This document shows positions 44,696 to 55,514 of a stretch of DNA of 64,000 bases, piece after piece (position 1 is the stretch's first letter; every line of letters begins with the position of its first letter). The notes below the pieces were generated by a model. That model worked only from the letters and a program-made list of their open reading frames with translations, was not told the DNA's origin and did not search any database. The position numbers were made by a program, and so were the translations under genes. The stretch comes from Oegoconia quadripuncta (lineage: Eukaryota; Arthropoda; Insecta; Lepidoptera; Autostichidae): contig OX438751.1 in assembly GCA_949316235.1 (NCBI GenBank), positions 25,511,885-25,575,884 on the forward strand. The letters run 5' to 3'.

Positions 44696-45168
44696 GCATA
44701 ATATACCTACTATTTTTTTATTCAAACGTTTGTCCGTCACATTCTTTTTTTCACTTCAGAATAAATGCCGTCCTAAAACAGACGTACTCTATAATATTTT
44801 TCACTATTTACAACACAATCTCCGACAGGGGCGTGAGTCGATTTATGGTTTTGAAAAAATAATTAAACTACCTACGCCAATACCTTCTATTTCACTTACC
44901 TAATATGCCCAATTTTTTTCCTTACGGGTAAAAAAACTCATCAAGTGTACTTATTTTTTTTCCAATTTTATTTTTATTACCCATTGGTCGCTTATTCCTT
45001 GACGGCAGCAACTACTCCACCGGGAAGGACTGAAAATCAGCATTCCTGCCGAGTCCCTATACTTTCATCACAAATGTATAAGTTTCAAAAACTATTACCG
45101 TTATTGGTGTGATGTTATATGATGAATAAATGCCTTTTATTTATTTATGTATAAGTAAATCTCCAAAC

Positions 45169-45381
45169 CACAAGAAGCCGCCAAAATCTTTTGTTAAGCA
45201 TTCTGCCACTTTACTGAAGAATGACTTGACCGTGACTAGACTCTGTATACGACGAATTACTTGTTTTGACTGAGACTGACTTATAAACTGAAGAAATAAG
45301 AGAAATAAAATTTTTCACTCGAAACTGGCAGTCCTTCGACAGTGAGGTTGACTAGTTGCCATCCTCAAAAATAAGAAGAAG
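45169..45381 (+). mobile_element. Retroposon M, 5'-truncated, with 12-bp target duplication
   Basis: The body runs from 'cacaagaagccgccaaaatc' to (AAG)n and is flanked on both sides by 'aaatctccaaac' (45,157-45,168 and 45,382-45,393). It matches the 3' half of 61,250-61,651. Confidence 0.85.
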
Positions 45382-45845
45382 AAATCTCCAAACTGGACTC
45401 ACTGAGTTTTGTATAAGCTATGACCCTTCTATACTTCTAATGTTATAATATGAGGGAAAGCCCTCATTACCGCAGGGTTGTCAACTCATATAGCTGAGTA
45501 GCACCTGCCTGGATGACCGCTAATGAGTCCTATTATCCCTGGGGAAGGTACCGCGACACTTTTTGTTTATTTGTCAGAGTAGCCCACAGTTTTAGTGGTC
45601 ATTATCTTTAATGCATTTAGTGTAATATTATGAGATTTGGGATGAGTATAATTAATATAAGTAGGAAGGTGTCTCAAATTAAATGGGAATGAATGAATGG
45701 GCATGACGAAAGAAACAGATTAGCTTTTATTAGGGGACTTTTAAGGATGAAATTTATTACATTCATAAAAATTAGGGCATTTTATAATAAGTATGCAGAG
45801 CCTTGAACACCGTCGCAAAGTCGCCTGTCTCTCGGTTTTTTATTG

Positions 45846-46194
45846 TTTTTTTTTTAATGCACGACGGGTTGGTACAAACGAGATGTAAAAACATTAGGTT
45901 TACGATTCGGAGGTCGCGGGTTCGACCCCAGCGGGGTACATGTTTAAGTACTCGGTTTGGTTGGTGGTAGGGCATTTGAAATGTCCGCCTGGCTAGCTAC
46001 CACCATCTTATCTAAATCTGTCGCTAAGCAGCACTGTCAATAGCATTGTTGTGTTCCGGTTGCCAGAGGTAAGATAGCCAGTCCCCCAAATGTGTTAGGA
46101 TTTCCGGGTCAGTACGCTTCTACCTTCGACCTCATCTTCACTTAACATCAGGTGTGATTGAGGTCAAGTGCTAACCCCTTGTGCATAAAAAAAA
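45846..46194 (+). repeat. SINE-A with an inverted tail piece at its 5' side
   Basis: Poly-T plus 'aatgcacgacgggttggtac' (antisense tail) is joined through about 15 bases to a forward SINE-A from 'acattaggtttacgattcgg' to poly-A. Confidence 0.8.
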
Positions 46195-46284
46195 TTGAAC
46201 CAACCTGTCTCTTCCCGGGGGTGTCGAAAAAGACGACTAAGGACTCGTGTGTGCATTTGTGTATATATTTCTAAAGCATTAAAC

Positions 46285-46470
46285 GTTTAATATTTCGAAC
46301 ACTCAAAAGCTAATGCTTGGGATGTCTGACCTTGAGTGGGTTTGTGATAAAGGTATCTATCTCCCTTCACCTTTGTACCAAATTTCACCCAAACCCATTC
46401 ATTCGTTTCGTGATTGAGCACGAACGAACAAACATTAAAAGTTAAACTTATACATATATATAGTTTATAA
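46285..46470 (-). repeat. H repeat, diverged
   Basis: 'gtaccaaatttcacccaaac' and 'ccattcattcgtttcgtgat'. Confidence 0.5.
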
Positions 46471-46500
46471 TATTAGTTAGTAGATGTTTTCATCAAAATT

Positions 46501-46961
46501 TATAAAACTTATGTCAGGCCGCTCCTCGATTATGCTTTCCAAATTTGGAGTCCGTATTTTGTCAAAGACATCAATCTACTGGAAAGTGTACAAAGAAAGG
46601 CCACTAAGATACCCTTTAATCTGCGGCGGAAACCCTATGAGGAGAGACTGAAGATTCTGAATCTTACAACCCTTGAAGAGCGCCGCTTGCGAGGTGACCT
46701 CATCGAGACATTCAAAATTCTCACCTATAAATACAACCTGCCTCACTTGCACGACATTTTCAGGATGAAAGACATACGACCGTTACGAGGACACGCTCTG
46801 CGAATAAGCCGCACTCACGCTGACATCAATATGGCCCATCACTTTCTGAGCAACCGTGTTGTTCAGGCCTGGAATAAGCTGCCGGAAGAGGTTGTTTCCG
46901 CCCAATCAGTGAATTCGTTCAAGAATAGATGGACTATTTTTAAAAAACTAGTGATGACTTA
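46501..46961 (+). pseudogene. Non-LTR (CR1/L2-like) reverse transcriptase C-terminus, open frame
   Basis: An unbroken frame reads YVRPLLDYAFQIWSPYFVKD, INLLESVQRKATKIPFNLRR, YEERLKILNLTTLEERRLRG, DLIETFKILTY, then RGHALRISRTHADINMAHHF, LSNRVVQAWNKLPEEVVSAQ, SVNSFKNRWTIFKKL and TAA. 'VRP.L.YA.Q.WSP', 'VQR.ATK', 'LEERR.RGDLIE' and 'WN.LPEEVV' are standard for the region after the RT palm. The fragment lacks the RT domain itself but has no stop over 150 codons, so the insertion is recent or the fragment is under little decay. Downstream runs AT-rich DNA with no obvious poly-A. It could be part of a captured exon, but 5' truncation is simpler. Confidence 0.82.
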
Positions 46962-47479
46962 AATAGTGACTGAATAACAACATAATGAACAATGTGAACT
47001 CTTCCAACACTGTGACATAGACATACCAGCAGTAATGCTGCTCGTCTATAATAATATATAGAAAGCCCTATCACCGATTCTCACTTTATACCAATATTAG
47101 CAATAAAATAAATCCAAAACACGTGTTACACTTTTTCTTTAATTTGAATAATAATTATCAGCTATTATTACAATAATTGATTGGCAGTAACTACAACTCC
47201 ACGTCTTCCTACTTCAGCTCCGCAAAACAAAGTGACTGCCGAAAGAGTCGTTATTGGTCGACGTTCAATCAATTACCACTCTGGCGGGAAATGTTGGCTA
47301 GACGTTAACCAATCGCGTTCAAGAAGCCCGAAATAACCGCTCCCAGTGTTGCCATTTTATGAACACGGGGTTGCCAATTCAAAAATACATATTTAAATTA
47401 ACAACCCTAACAAATATAACAATAATAGTTACAAATTTATTGCATTCAACTAGAAACTTAAATTTTTAACAGGACTATA

Positions 47480-47650
47480 ATACACAGGGTGAAATTTAAT
47501 TCAATTCTTTTTTACTAATGACTCCAATCCTGATTACGAGCAACTTTCCACTAGACGCCATAGCCGAATTCAGCCGAAAATATTGTTGGACTTCCATACT
47601 GAAAGTGGTTTCGGAACGGTTTACTTTGTATGGGTAATCGGAAATGTTTT
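47480..47650 (+). mobile_element. MITE F fragment
   Basis: 'acacagggtgaaatttaatt', 'cctgattacgagcaactttc' and 'agccgaaaatattgttgga'. It leads directly into the 56-bp minisatellite. Confidence 0.65.
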
Positions 47651-47654
47651 AGAC

Positions 47655-48046
47655 GAATTCATCTATGGTTCCTCGGGGAAAGATGTTCGTAATAGTTCAA
47701 AGAATGGTTTGAATTCATCTATGGTTCCTCGGGGAGAGATATTCGTAATAGTTCAAAGAATGGTTTGAATTCATCTATGGTTCCTCGGGGAGAGATATTC
47801 GTAATAGTTCAAAGAATGGTTTGAATTCATCTATGGTTCCTCGGGGAAAGATATTCGTAATAGTTCAAAGAATGGTTTGAATTCATCTATGGTTCCTCGG
47901 GGAAAGATATTCGTAATAGTTCAAAGAATGGTTTGAATTCATCTATAGTTCCTCGGGGAAAGATATTCGTAATAGTTCAAAGAATGGTTTGAATTCATCT
48001 ATGGTTCCTCGGGGAAAGATATGCGTAATAGTTCAAAGAACGGTTT
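47655..48046 (+). repeat. Minisatellite, seven copies of 56 bp
   Basis: The unit has 'gaattcatctatggttcctc', 'ggggaaagatattcgtaata' and 'gttcaaagaatggttt'. It recurs seven times with one to three differences and is recognisable as an expanded piece of MITE F ('ctatggttcctagtggaaag'). Confidence 0.9.
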
Positions 48047-48265
48047 GAATTTTGTAAAATCCTTACCATCAAATGTTGGAATTTCTACATTTGGCAATTT
48101 AGAGGAAGAAACACAGCTAGTCTGAGAGGATTCTGACTTTGACAGCACTTTTATTGTTTCATTAATCTTAGCAAGTGTTGTAAAAAACTTTTCTTCAAAG
48201 GCACCAACATCATCAGTGTCCTTCTCATCCTGGCTCAAAATATCGAGTTGTACAAGCGGCGTCAC
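48047..48265 (-). pseudogene. BEL/Pao retrotransposon gag-like fragment
   Basis: The minus strand reads an open frame with EEKFFTTLAKINETIKVLSK, then KLPNVEIPTFDGKDFTKFKP. 'LP.VE.PTFDG....F..F' is the hallmark of the gag-like N-terminal domain of BEL/Pao LTR retrotransposons. The frame then runs into the minisatellite and stops. No LTR, protease or RT was found nearby. The fragment is truncated on both sides. Confidence 0.75.
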
Positions 48266-48279
48266 CTTAATGGGAATTA

Positions 48280-48870
48280 CTCTAAATGCCCATTAATAAA
48301 CCATTCACAAGATTGAGAACAGTTTTGTGACCGGTCTCAAGTAAACGTGTTGATTAATAAACCTAACTTGAGATTTGACAAGCACATGCACATTAAAGCA
48401 GTACGACGACCTGTTTGGTGTAGTGGTTAGCAACTCTGACCACTATACCAAAAGGTTGCGGGTTCGAATCCCGCTAGGGGCATATGTTGGTGTGATGAAT
48501 ACGGACATGTGTACCCGAGTTATGGATGTTTTAATTTATAATAAGTATTTATTTACAAAAAGAATTTATGCATTATATCAACCATCTGGTATCCACAACA
48601 CAAGCCTATAGTTGATTACTGTGGAACTAGATGGCGCTGTGTGTATGTCCAAGGATATTAATTTATTTATTTATTATTATTTATTATTATTTACTCACTA
48701 GACGAAACTCACTATCATTCATTCGCCGCTGAGGCGTATACTTCAGAAGTAAACCTCAAGATTGGTTTATAAATTAGCACGGAGCTTGAGATAGCGTCAA
48801 CTTCTTAAGACGCATCTCGGGTGATACAGCCTCAAGACTTGTATTGAGATTGGTTTGTTAATACGGGCCT
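48280..48870 (-). mobile_element. MITE G, split by a SINE-C
   Basis: The outer ends 'cccattaataaacc' and 'ggtttgttaatacggg' match MITE G. The interior 'gaccggtctcaagtaaacgt' and 'cattcgccgctgagg' are also shared. A SINE-C fills 48,406-48,690. Confidence 0.75.
48406..48690 (+). repeat. SINE-C, full length
   Basis: Head 'cgacctgtttggtgtagtgg', B box 'gggttcgaatccc', 'ggtgtgatgaatacggacat', 'cgagttatggatgtttt' and a tail to (TTAT)n. It is the best SINE-C reference. Confidence 0.88.
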
Positions 48871-48967
48871 TATTCACCCTGCCGGAGTAGCATGACATCG
48901 TTTGTCGCGCGCGACGCAGAAGTGATAATGGGATAGTTGTATATTTCATCCAAGCGAATGAGTAGGA

Positions 48968-49260
48968 TTTTTTTTTTTTTTTTATTGAAGAGGTGGGCAA
49001 ACGAGCAAGAGGCGCACCTGATGGTAAGTGTCACCGCTGCCCATAACCATCTACGGAAACGGAAGATCCGCAGTGGCGTTGCCGGCCTTTAAGGAAGGAA
49101 TATGCTCGCTTCTTGAAGGTTCCCAGATCGTATCGGTTCGGAAAGACATCCGCTGGGAGCTTATTCCAAAAAGTAACGGTACGTGGAAGGAAATGTCTAC
49201 TGAACCGCACCGTGGTGGATTTCCAACTGTCTGATAACTATTAATTAGCGTGACATAAAG
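48968..49260 (-). pseudogene. LINE-J relative, C-terminal fragment
   Basis: The minus strand reads [52 protein letters not shown] and the tail 'catcaggtgcgcctcttgct', then poly-A. It is a subfamily distinct from the other LINE-J copies. Confidence 0.82.
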
Positions 49261-49878
49261 GTTTATCGCGCTTATCATGCTACGAGGGCTGGTAGACCTT
49301 AGCATTTAATATTGATTTAAACTTGACCGGTCTATCCGTCTAAGACGAATGAACATACAGATGGACAGTCAATAAAGAGATCTTTATGAGTTCCGTTTTT
49401 ACCTATTAAGATACGGAACCCTAAAAAGAGTGCCATTATAACATTTCACTGTCGGGAACCCTGCTAAACGCACTCCCGGGAGCTATAACGAGGGAATTAC
49501 ATAAAGGCCTCTGTCTATTCATAGAAATAAATTAGATCTCGTATACAATGGTCCTTGCGACGGTACCTCTCGTCTATTCCAATACTCTAAGAGAAACGTC
49601 GTAACGCAGAGAATGCAGTTTTCTAGGTGAGTAAGTAAATAAATTAGATTCCAGGGCACAAAGGTGTCTGCGAGTGCACTTCTCGAGTAATGGCATACTA
49701 AAGGCAAGGTGGAGAACGGTCGTAAGTTGAAGATTGTGGTTTTCGTTCCGTACCTAATGTAACTGTATACAGTCTTGCCGTAGCTGTATATCCTAAGTTC
49801 CTCAAAATAGAGAACCGGCCAAGTGCGTGTCTGGCCACGAGCAATGTACGGTTCAGCCGACTGTGCCGAATAAGCCGA
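49261..49878. other. Unassigned DNA with a diverged tandem pair
   Basis: 'aaataaattagatctcgtat' (49,526) and 'aaataaattagattccaggg' (49,638) begin two similar stretches of about 110 bp. 'gttccgtttttacctattaa' plus 'gatacggaaccctaaaaa' (49,391) and 'accggccaagtgcgtgtctg' (49,814) are common lepidopteran repeat phrases; the latter recurs at 63,012. Confidence 0.45.
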
Positions 49879-50244
49879 CTAAAGGTCTTAGCATACGTGA
49901 CGGGTAATTTCTCGGACGGAACGGAGACGGGACAGGTATAGTTCCTAACGTGAAAGTGGTTTTAAAACATACGTACAGGACGGTGTTCAACGATAGTCGT
50001 GCTAGTGCTGCAACCATATTTCAGCACAAAATGTTCGATTTTACTTTTGAAGAACTAGCAATGGTAGCCGTAGTATTAGATGAAGAAGATGCCATAACGA
50101 TGTTTTTTCCATTGCCGTCCCGTTCCGCCCGTGTTTCTCGCCACGTGTATTTTATTGCTATGTTTTTAAATGCAACGATGTCAAAAAATCGTCCCGTTCC
50201 GTCCGGCACGAGAATAAACACGTCACGTATGCTAAGACCTTTAG
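49879..50244 (+). mobile_element. PIF/Harbinger-like MITE with transposase N-terminal remnant
   Basis: Perfect 24-base terminal repeats: 'ctaaaggtcttagcatacgt' plus 'gacg' on the left and the reverse complement on the right, with 'cggacggaacgg' echoed further in. The inside frame from 49,950 holds FDFTFEELAMVAVVLDEEDA, which resembles the 'F..EE.A.IAL.LDEEE' start of Harbinger transposases. The rest is lost. No clean TSD was seen. Confidence 0.65.
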
Positions 50245-50775
50245 AAGGAGCTTTGTGTTGTTTGAAAAATAATTCTCAACGGAAGTTATATTTTATATTT
50301 CTCGAATATTACTCATTAACTTACAATTATAATTTAACAAAAGTTTATTTTAAGATTTAACTCCGTTTCATAATGATTTATTTATAATTAGTAAATTCAA
50401 TTTCAATTTATTAACAAAAGTTTGTCTAAATATTTCATGTGACAGTTATTTATCGATTTTTATGTAACCATGACAACTATCCCACTTGCAATAAACCTAT
50501 TAATGTTGTATAAGAAATAAGAATCTATAATTGGCTTAACATTAGTAACTAAATCCTATTTAAATATTGTATAATTTATGCTGTTGATTCTGTATAAAAT
50601 AAAAATAAAATAAAATAAAAATAAACTTGTGAAGCCTACTTAGCTGTAATAGTTTTCCTTTTAGCTTCGTTATATTATACTACTGCCGTGAATTTTATCA
50701 CGTATAATCCCAAAACCAATCGTTAACTGGTAAGGGGACGACGGCAAATGACTCTAACAAAAAATAGCACATCAA

Positions 50776-51797
50776 AGCTTGTCCTATGAAATTGCCGTTC
50801 TGCAGTACTGGCCTTTTCAAATCAAAATAATTTTTGTTTGGCTAAGAATTCTAATTTCAAATTAATTTTATTTTAAAAATATGGAATTCTTTTTCCATAA
50901 GTAGTCATTTGTTTATTGATTAGTGTTACATTTTCATCGCATTTCAATCTTTTTCGTCATCATGGATACGTTAGAAATTCGAGTAATTATGGAATATAAG
51001 TACCGTCGTGGCAGCAACGCGGCACAAGCGGCACGCAACATCAACGACGTTTACGGAGCTAACACTACAAACCAACGCACCACCTGTTATTGGTTTGCTC
51101 GCTTCCGTTCTGGGAATTTCGGCCTGAAAAATGAACCTCGCCGTCGTCCGAAGACTTTGGTCGACAATGACGAATTAAAGGCGATTGTGGAAGCTGATGA
51201 TACACAATCTACGGCTGAATTAGCAGCAGCTATCGACGTTAGCGTCAAAACAATATTGGTCCATTTGCGTCAAATTGGCAAGGTAAAAAAGCTTGACAAA
51301 TGGGTGCCCCACGAACTCAATGATCGCCAGCGCGAAGTACGCGTCGAGACGTGCCTTGCACTGCTCAACAGACACCCAAATGAAGGAATTTTGAACCGCA
51401 TGTTACCTGCGATGAAAAATGGATTCTGTTTGATAATCGCAAGCGCTCAACAAGTTGGTTGGATCCTGGTTCAGCACCTAAACAATGCTCTAAACGAAAA
51501 CTTACCCCTAGAAAAGTGATGGTCACTGTTTGGTGGTCTAGCGCCGGTGTGATTCATCACAGCTTCTTACCAAACGGGATGAGCATTACTGCAGATATGT
51601 ACTGTGAAGAACTGAACACAATGATGGAGAAGCTGGCACATCTCCAACCAGCATTGGTCAATCGCTCCTCTCCGCTGCTCCTGCACGACAACGCGCGACC
51701 TCATACTACACAGCAGACGGTCTCCAAGTTGTAAGAACTGGGGTTGGAAGCTCTCCGTCATCCGCCCTACTCACCAGACCTTACGCCTACAGACTAG
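50776..51797 (+). pseudogene. mariner (mori-like) transposase gene, frameshifted and 3'-truncated
   Basis: The start ATG at 50,962 opens a frame with a helix-turn-helix N-terminus: MEYKYRRGSNAAQAARNIND and TCYWFARFRSGNFGLKNEPR. Then come VDNDELKAIVEADDTQSTAE and WVPHELNDRQ. A one-base shift near 51,400 moves to the catalytic half: CDEKWILFDNRKR (first Asp), VMVTVWWSSAGVIHH, LLHDNARPHTTQQ (second Asp), then a TAA, then PPYSPDLTPTD (third Asp, 34 residues after the second). All three DD34D residues survive. The upstream 'ttgtcctatgaaattgccgt' looks like the left terminal repeat. The right end is replaced by a SINE-A. Inactive copy. Confidence 0.88.
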
Positions 51798-51799
51798 AT

Positions 51800-52022
51800 A
51801 AGTTGGTGGTAGCTAGCCAGGCGGACATTTAATATCTTATCAAAATCTGCCGCCAAGCAGCAATGTTAATAGCATTGTTGTGTTCCGGTTGTCAAAGACA
51901 AGATAGCCGTCCCCCAAATGCGTTGGCATTTCCGGGTCAGTACGCTTTCACCTTCGACCTCATCTTCACTTAACATCAGGTGTGATTGAGGTCAAACACA
52001 AACCCGTTGTGCATAAAAAAAA
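51800..52022 (+). repeat. SINE-A with inverted 5' segment
   Basis: 'ttggtggtagctagccaggc' plus 'ggacattta' is the reverse complement of the SINE-A middle. It is followed at once by forward SINE-A from 'tatcaaaatctgccgccaag' to poly-A. Confidence 0.85.
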
Positions 52023-52680
52023 ACACTGTGAATAAATTAATATGAATAGTACTGGCTACTTTACCACAGGAAATTTGAAAAAATTCCACGCAAACGCCCC
52101 GTTACATGAAAATAACACTATATTTCAATTCGCCAATAACCGGAGCAAAATGCACAATGCCTTTGGGGGTCATATTTCACTGCAGCTGTACGATGAGACG
52201 GACTAAAATGCTGGGTTACACCGTTGCGGCAGGAGGATCGAATAATTATTGTGCTCCATAGACATGACTATCCGAATGGCGGGAGTCGAAGCGTCGGTAA
52301 TTGGATAAGCCTGTAGTGATGCAGTTAACATAATGGGCGCCCCACTAACAGGGAAAGCATAAATTGTCAGTTACAGGAATCAATCTCTAACTAGAGTATT
52401 AAAAGGAGACACGAGCGTTACAAAGCGTGTATGAACACATATATTACTTGGGTCGATATCGAAACCTGTTTTACTGAAACACTTGGTACAGTTTTCTTAC
52501 AGTTCATGATGTGGCTATGTGGTTCCAATAGAGCAGAATGGATCCAAGCTCTGAATGAAGGTTCGTCAGCATAAACCATTGAGCAATTATGGGCATCCTT
52601 GGTGTGGAACGAGCAAAAAACTTTTACTGAATCTTTTTGGCAATGCGTAAGTTTTTTCTGACGTAGTGATTTGATCACTT
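52023..52680. other. Unassigned DNA
   Basis: No repeat recognised. An 86-codon minus-strand frame (52,418-52,678) includes EPSFRAWIHSALLEPHSHIM but I know no family for it, and it runs into the 11-bp satellite, so it is not called. Confidence 0.3.
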
Positions 52681-52681
52681 C

Positions 52682-53185
52682 ATTTCAATCTCATTTCAGT
52701 TCCATTTCAATTTCATTTAAGTTTCATTTCAGTTTGATTTAAGTTTTATTTAAGTTTCATTTAAGTTTGAATTAAGTTTCATTTAAGTTTGATTTAAGTT
52801 TCATTTAAGTTTGATTTAAGTTTGATTTAAGTTTGATTTAAGTTTCATTTAAGTTTTATTTCAGTTTCATTTCAGTTTAATTAAATTTGATTTAAGTTTG
52901 ATTTAAGTTTGATTTAAGTTTGATTTAAGTTTGATTTAAGTTTGATTTAAGTTTGATTTAAGTTTCATTTAAGTTTCATTTCAGTTTCATTTCAGTTTCA
53001 TTTCAGTTTCATTTCAGTTTCATTTCACTTTCATTTCAGTTTCAATTCAGTTTCATTTCAGTTTCAATTCAGTTTCATTTCAGTTTCATTTAAGTTTCAT
53101 TTAAGTTTTATTTAAGTTTTATTTAAGTTTCATTTAAGTTTCATTTAAGTTTCATTTAAGTTTCATTTCAGTTTCATTTCAATTT
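52682..53185 (+). repeat. 11-bp satellite, about 46 copies
   Basis: The period is 11 bases with two main variants, 'gtttcatttca' and 'gtttgatttaa'. The TCA form dominates both edges and the GATTTAA form the centre, with mixed blocks between. Confidence 0.92.
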
Positions 53186-53448
53186 CATACGCTTGGGTCC
53201 TTTCCTCAAGAGAAAAGATTTAAATACCTATAGTTTATGTTTTCTAGATTTATAATGATTTAAATAGAATTTATTACAATTCTGAGTTTCGAGAGAAACA
53301 TCAACTACACTCTTCCGGTTCCGTCCCACTGTTGTGGCCCTCCGAAGTTCTTTTAACCTGCGGGCTCATTTAACCACTTTAATTTTTTTTAATAGTCAGC
53401 CAACTTTTCTAGACAGCCTCCTCTCACTAGTAGATAAATAATAATAAA

Positions 53449-53685
53449 TATCCTTGGGTATATACACAACGCCATCTAGTTCCACATTAAGCAATTATAG
53501 GCTTGTGTTATACTACACAAATACGTTCTTTTTTTTGTAAATAAATACATATATAAATGAAAAACATCCATAACTCGGGAACACATTCATCATACAAACA
53601 TATGTCCGTAGCTGGATTTGAACCCGCAACCTTATGATATAGCAGTCAGAGTTTCTAACCACTACACCAAACAGGACGTCAAAGA
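53449..53685 (-). repeat. SINE-C, diverged
   Basis: 'acaacgccatctagttccac', 'catccataactcgggaacac', 'tttgaacccgcaacctt' and 'accactacaccaaacagg'. Confidence 0.8.
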
Positions 53686-53819
53686 TCGTCGTAGATAGAC
53701 TTACTCAGTATTTTCAAAACGCTCCTATAGCCCACAGGGCCACAGGCTTGGCTTAACGACTGCCTCCAATTAAAAACAACTGATACCAACAGCGTAAAGA
53801 TTGAATGAGTCATAACTTA

Positions 53820-53875
53820 TTTTTTTTATGCACAACGGGTTGGTACTTGACCTCAATCACACCTGATGTTAAGTT
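53820..53875 (-). repeat. SINE-A tail fragment
   Basis: Poly-T, 'atgcacaacgggttggtact' and 'tgacctcaatcacacctgat', then abutting LINE-K. Confidence 0.8.
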
Positions 53876-54000
53876 TTTTTTTTTATGATTGACTGGATTC
53901 GCGTTTGACCACAATCTCACCTGATGGAAAGTGACGATGACGTCGGAGAAGAAGCACGCGATCTCAGTAAATGCCAATTCACTCTGCTCTTGAAGATCCC
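53876..54000 (-). repeat. LINE-K 3' tail
   Basis: Poly-T, 'atgattgactggattcgcgt', 'aatctcacctgatggaaagt' and 'gaagcacgcgatctcagtaa'. Confidence 0.8.
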
Positions 54001-54489
54001 AATAGGATTCAGGAAAGATTACATATATATAAACATAAGTGAATTAAGTAAGTGATGATTAAGTCACACTAGTGGCATTTAGGTTGTTTTCGTTCTATTT
54101 AAGTCCCAGAAATCACAAGGCCCTGGCCATTAATATCAATATACCTCCTACTTTGAGATTCCTCACTCATCGATCAAAATGTCGTAAAAGATAAAATTTG
54201 AGCGGAATGTCTTATAAAAAATTTCATGTCGATTAAATAATTGGTATTTGCGTTAAGTTGACGGATATTTTCCCGGGGAAGTCTGTCCGGGGCCCGGGAT
54301 ATTAATGAAGTTAAATCCGGGACTAATTTGGAACCGTTGGAAATAATAAGATTTTTTTCAGCAGATGTTTACTTCGGAGCATATATTTGTAGATTAATTT
54401 TTGTCTACCTAATGTTAAAATTTTTATAAAATCAGGTTACGAATAACAATTTAAGTATTTAAAAACAAATAACCCGACATACATATGTA

Positions 54490-54625
54490 CATACATAAAG
54501 TTTCCCGTAGCGGTAGGCAGAGACCACAGACTTCCACTTGCTACGATCCTGACACACCTCTTTTGCTTCGTTCACTCTCATAAGGTTGTTCATACATGCT
54601 CATCGGTTTAGGGTACCTTTGACCT
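54490..54625 (-). pseudogene. RTE/endonuclease-RT LINE C-terminal fragment
   Basis: The minus strand reads LNR, a TGA, then ACMNNLMRVNEAKEVCQDRS and KWKSVVSAYRYGK. It shares the TGA with 40,238-40,492. Confidence 0.8.
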
Positions 54626-54806
54626 ACATACATTAGGTATCTACATACATAAATAATTCTATGTCATACATTTCTATGTCATAGGACCTTTAACATAGAA
54701 CTCTACATACATACTCGTACATATTACCTTTTAACTATTTTGGAGGTAAATCTCGTGCGGGACTTTTGAGTTAACTTTTATATGAATTTCAATCCGCCTT
54801 TTCAAT

Positions 54807-55085
54807 TTAACCGCCTCCGTGGTTCAATATGAACATCATAAGATTTCCAAAAATAAGGTCGCGTGTTCAATTCCCAGCGGATGCATTTCTAAATATCCGC
54901 TCGGTACCACCAACTTATTTAAGTTTTCCAGCAAGCTGCAATGTTGATAGCATTGTTGTAATCCAGCTGTTAAAGATAAGGTAAGCAGTCCCTCAAATAG
55001 GTTATGAGACCAGGTGAGCGCACTTCCATCTTTGACCTCATCTTCACTTAACGTCGGGATTGAGGTCAAACGTTAATTGTGCAGA
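54807..55085 (+). repeat. SINE-A, old and diverged
   Basis: 'taaccgcctccgtggttcaa', B box 'gtgttcaattccc', 'gcaatgttgatagcattgtt' and 'cctcatcttcacttaacgtc'. Confidence 0.75.
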
Positions 55086-55418
55086 AAATAATGCTTTTAT
55101 AATGCAGTTTATATAATTATAGTTTTTTGTGTTTTTTTTTCTTTATTAGTTAATAAATTTATTTGGTAAAAGAATATAATTTTTTTTTTTTTATATAAAT
55201 TTATTTTCACACCATCTGTTCAACAGACAAGAAATCCAAAAAAAAGAAAAGATCACAAAATGATTAGATGTGGTGGACTGGAGACTGAGCTAGACTATAA
55301 AAGTCTGTATTTCAGGACTCCAGGCCTCCACCCAGCGGATTGGAACTAAAAATTTACAAACAAAAGGTCTTATACAAAAACAAAAAATATGAAAGAACGG
55401 TGTATGTATATGTTTATG

Positions 55419-55468
<50 letters not shown>
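55419..55468 (+). repeat. Compound microsatellite (TC)n(TG)n
   Basis: Eleven or so TC units are followed by about 13 TG units. Confidence 0.92.
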
Positions 55469-55469
<1 letters not shown>

Positions 55470-55514
55470 GCATCAGTATCATCGTAATTTAATTGCAGTA
55501 TCCAATGGGTTTTT

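Noticed and set aside
52418..52678. An 86-residue minus-strand frame
   Set aside because: No family recognised, no splice or start context, and it overlaps the edge of an 11-bp satellite.
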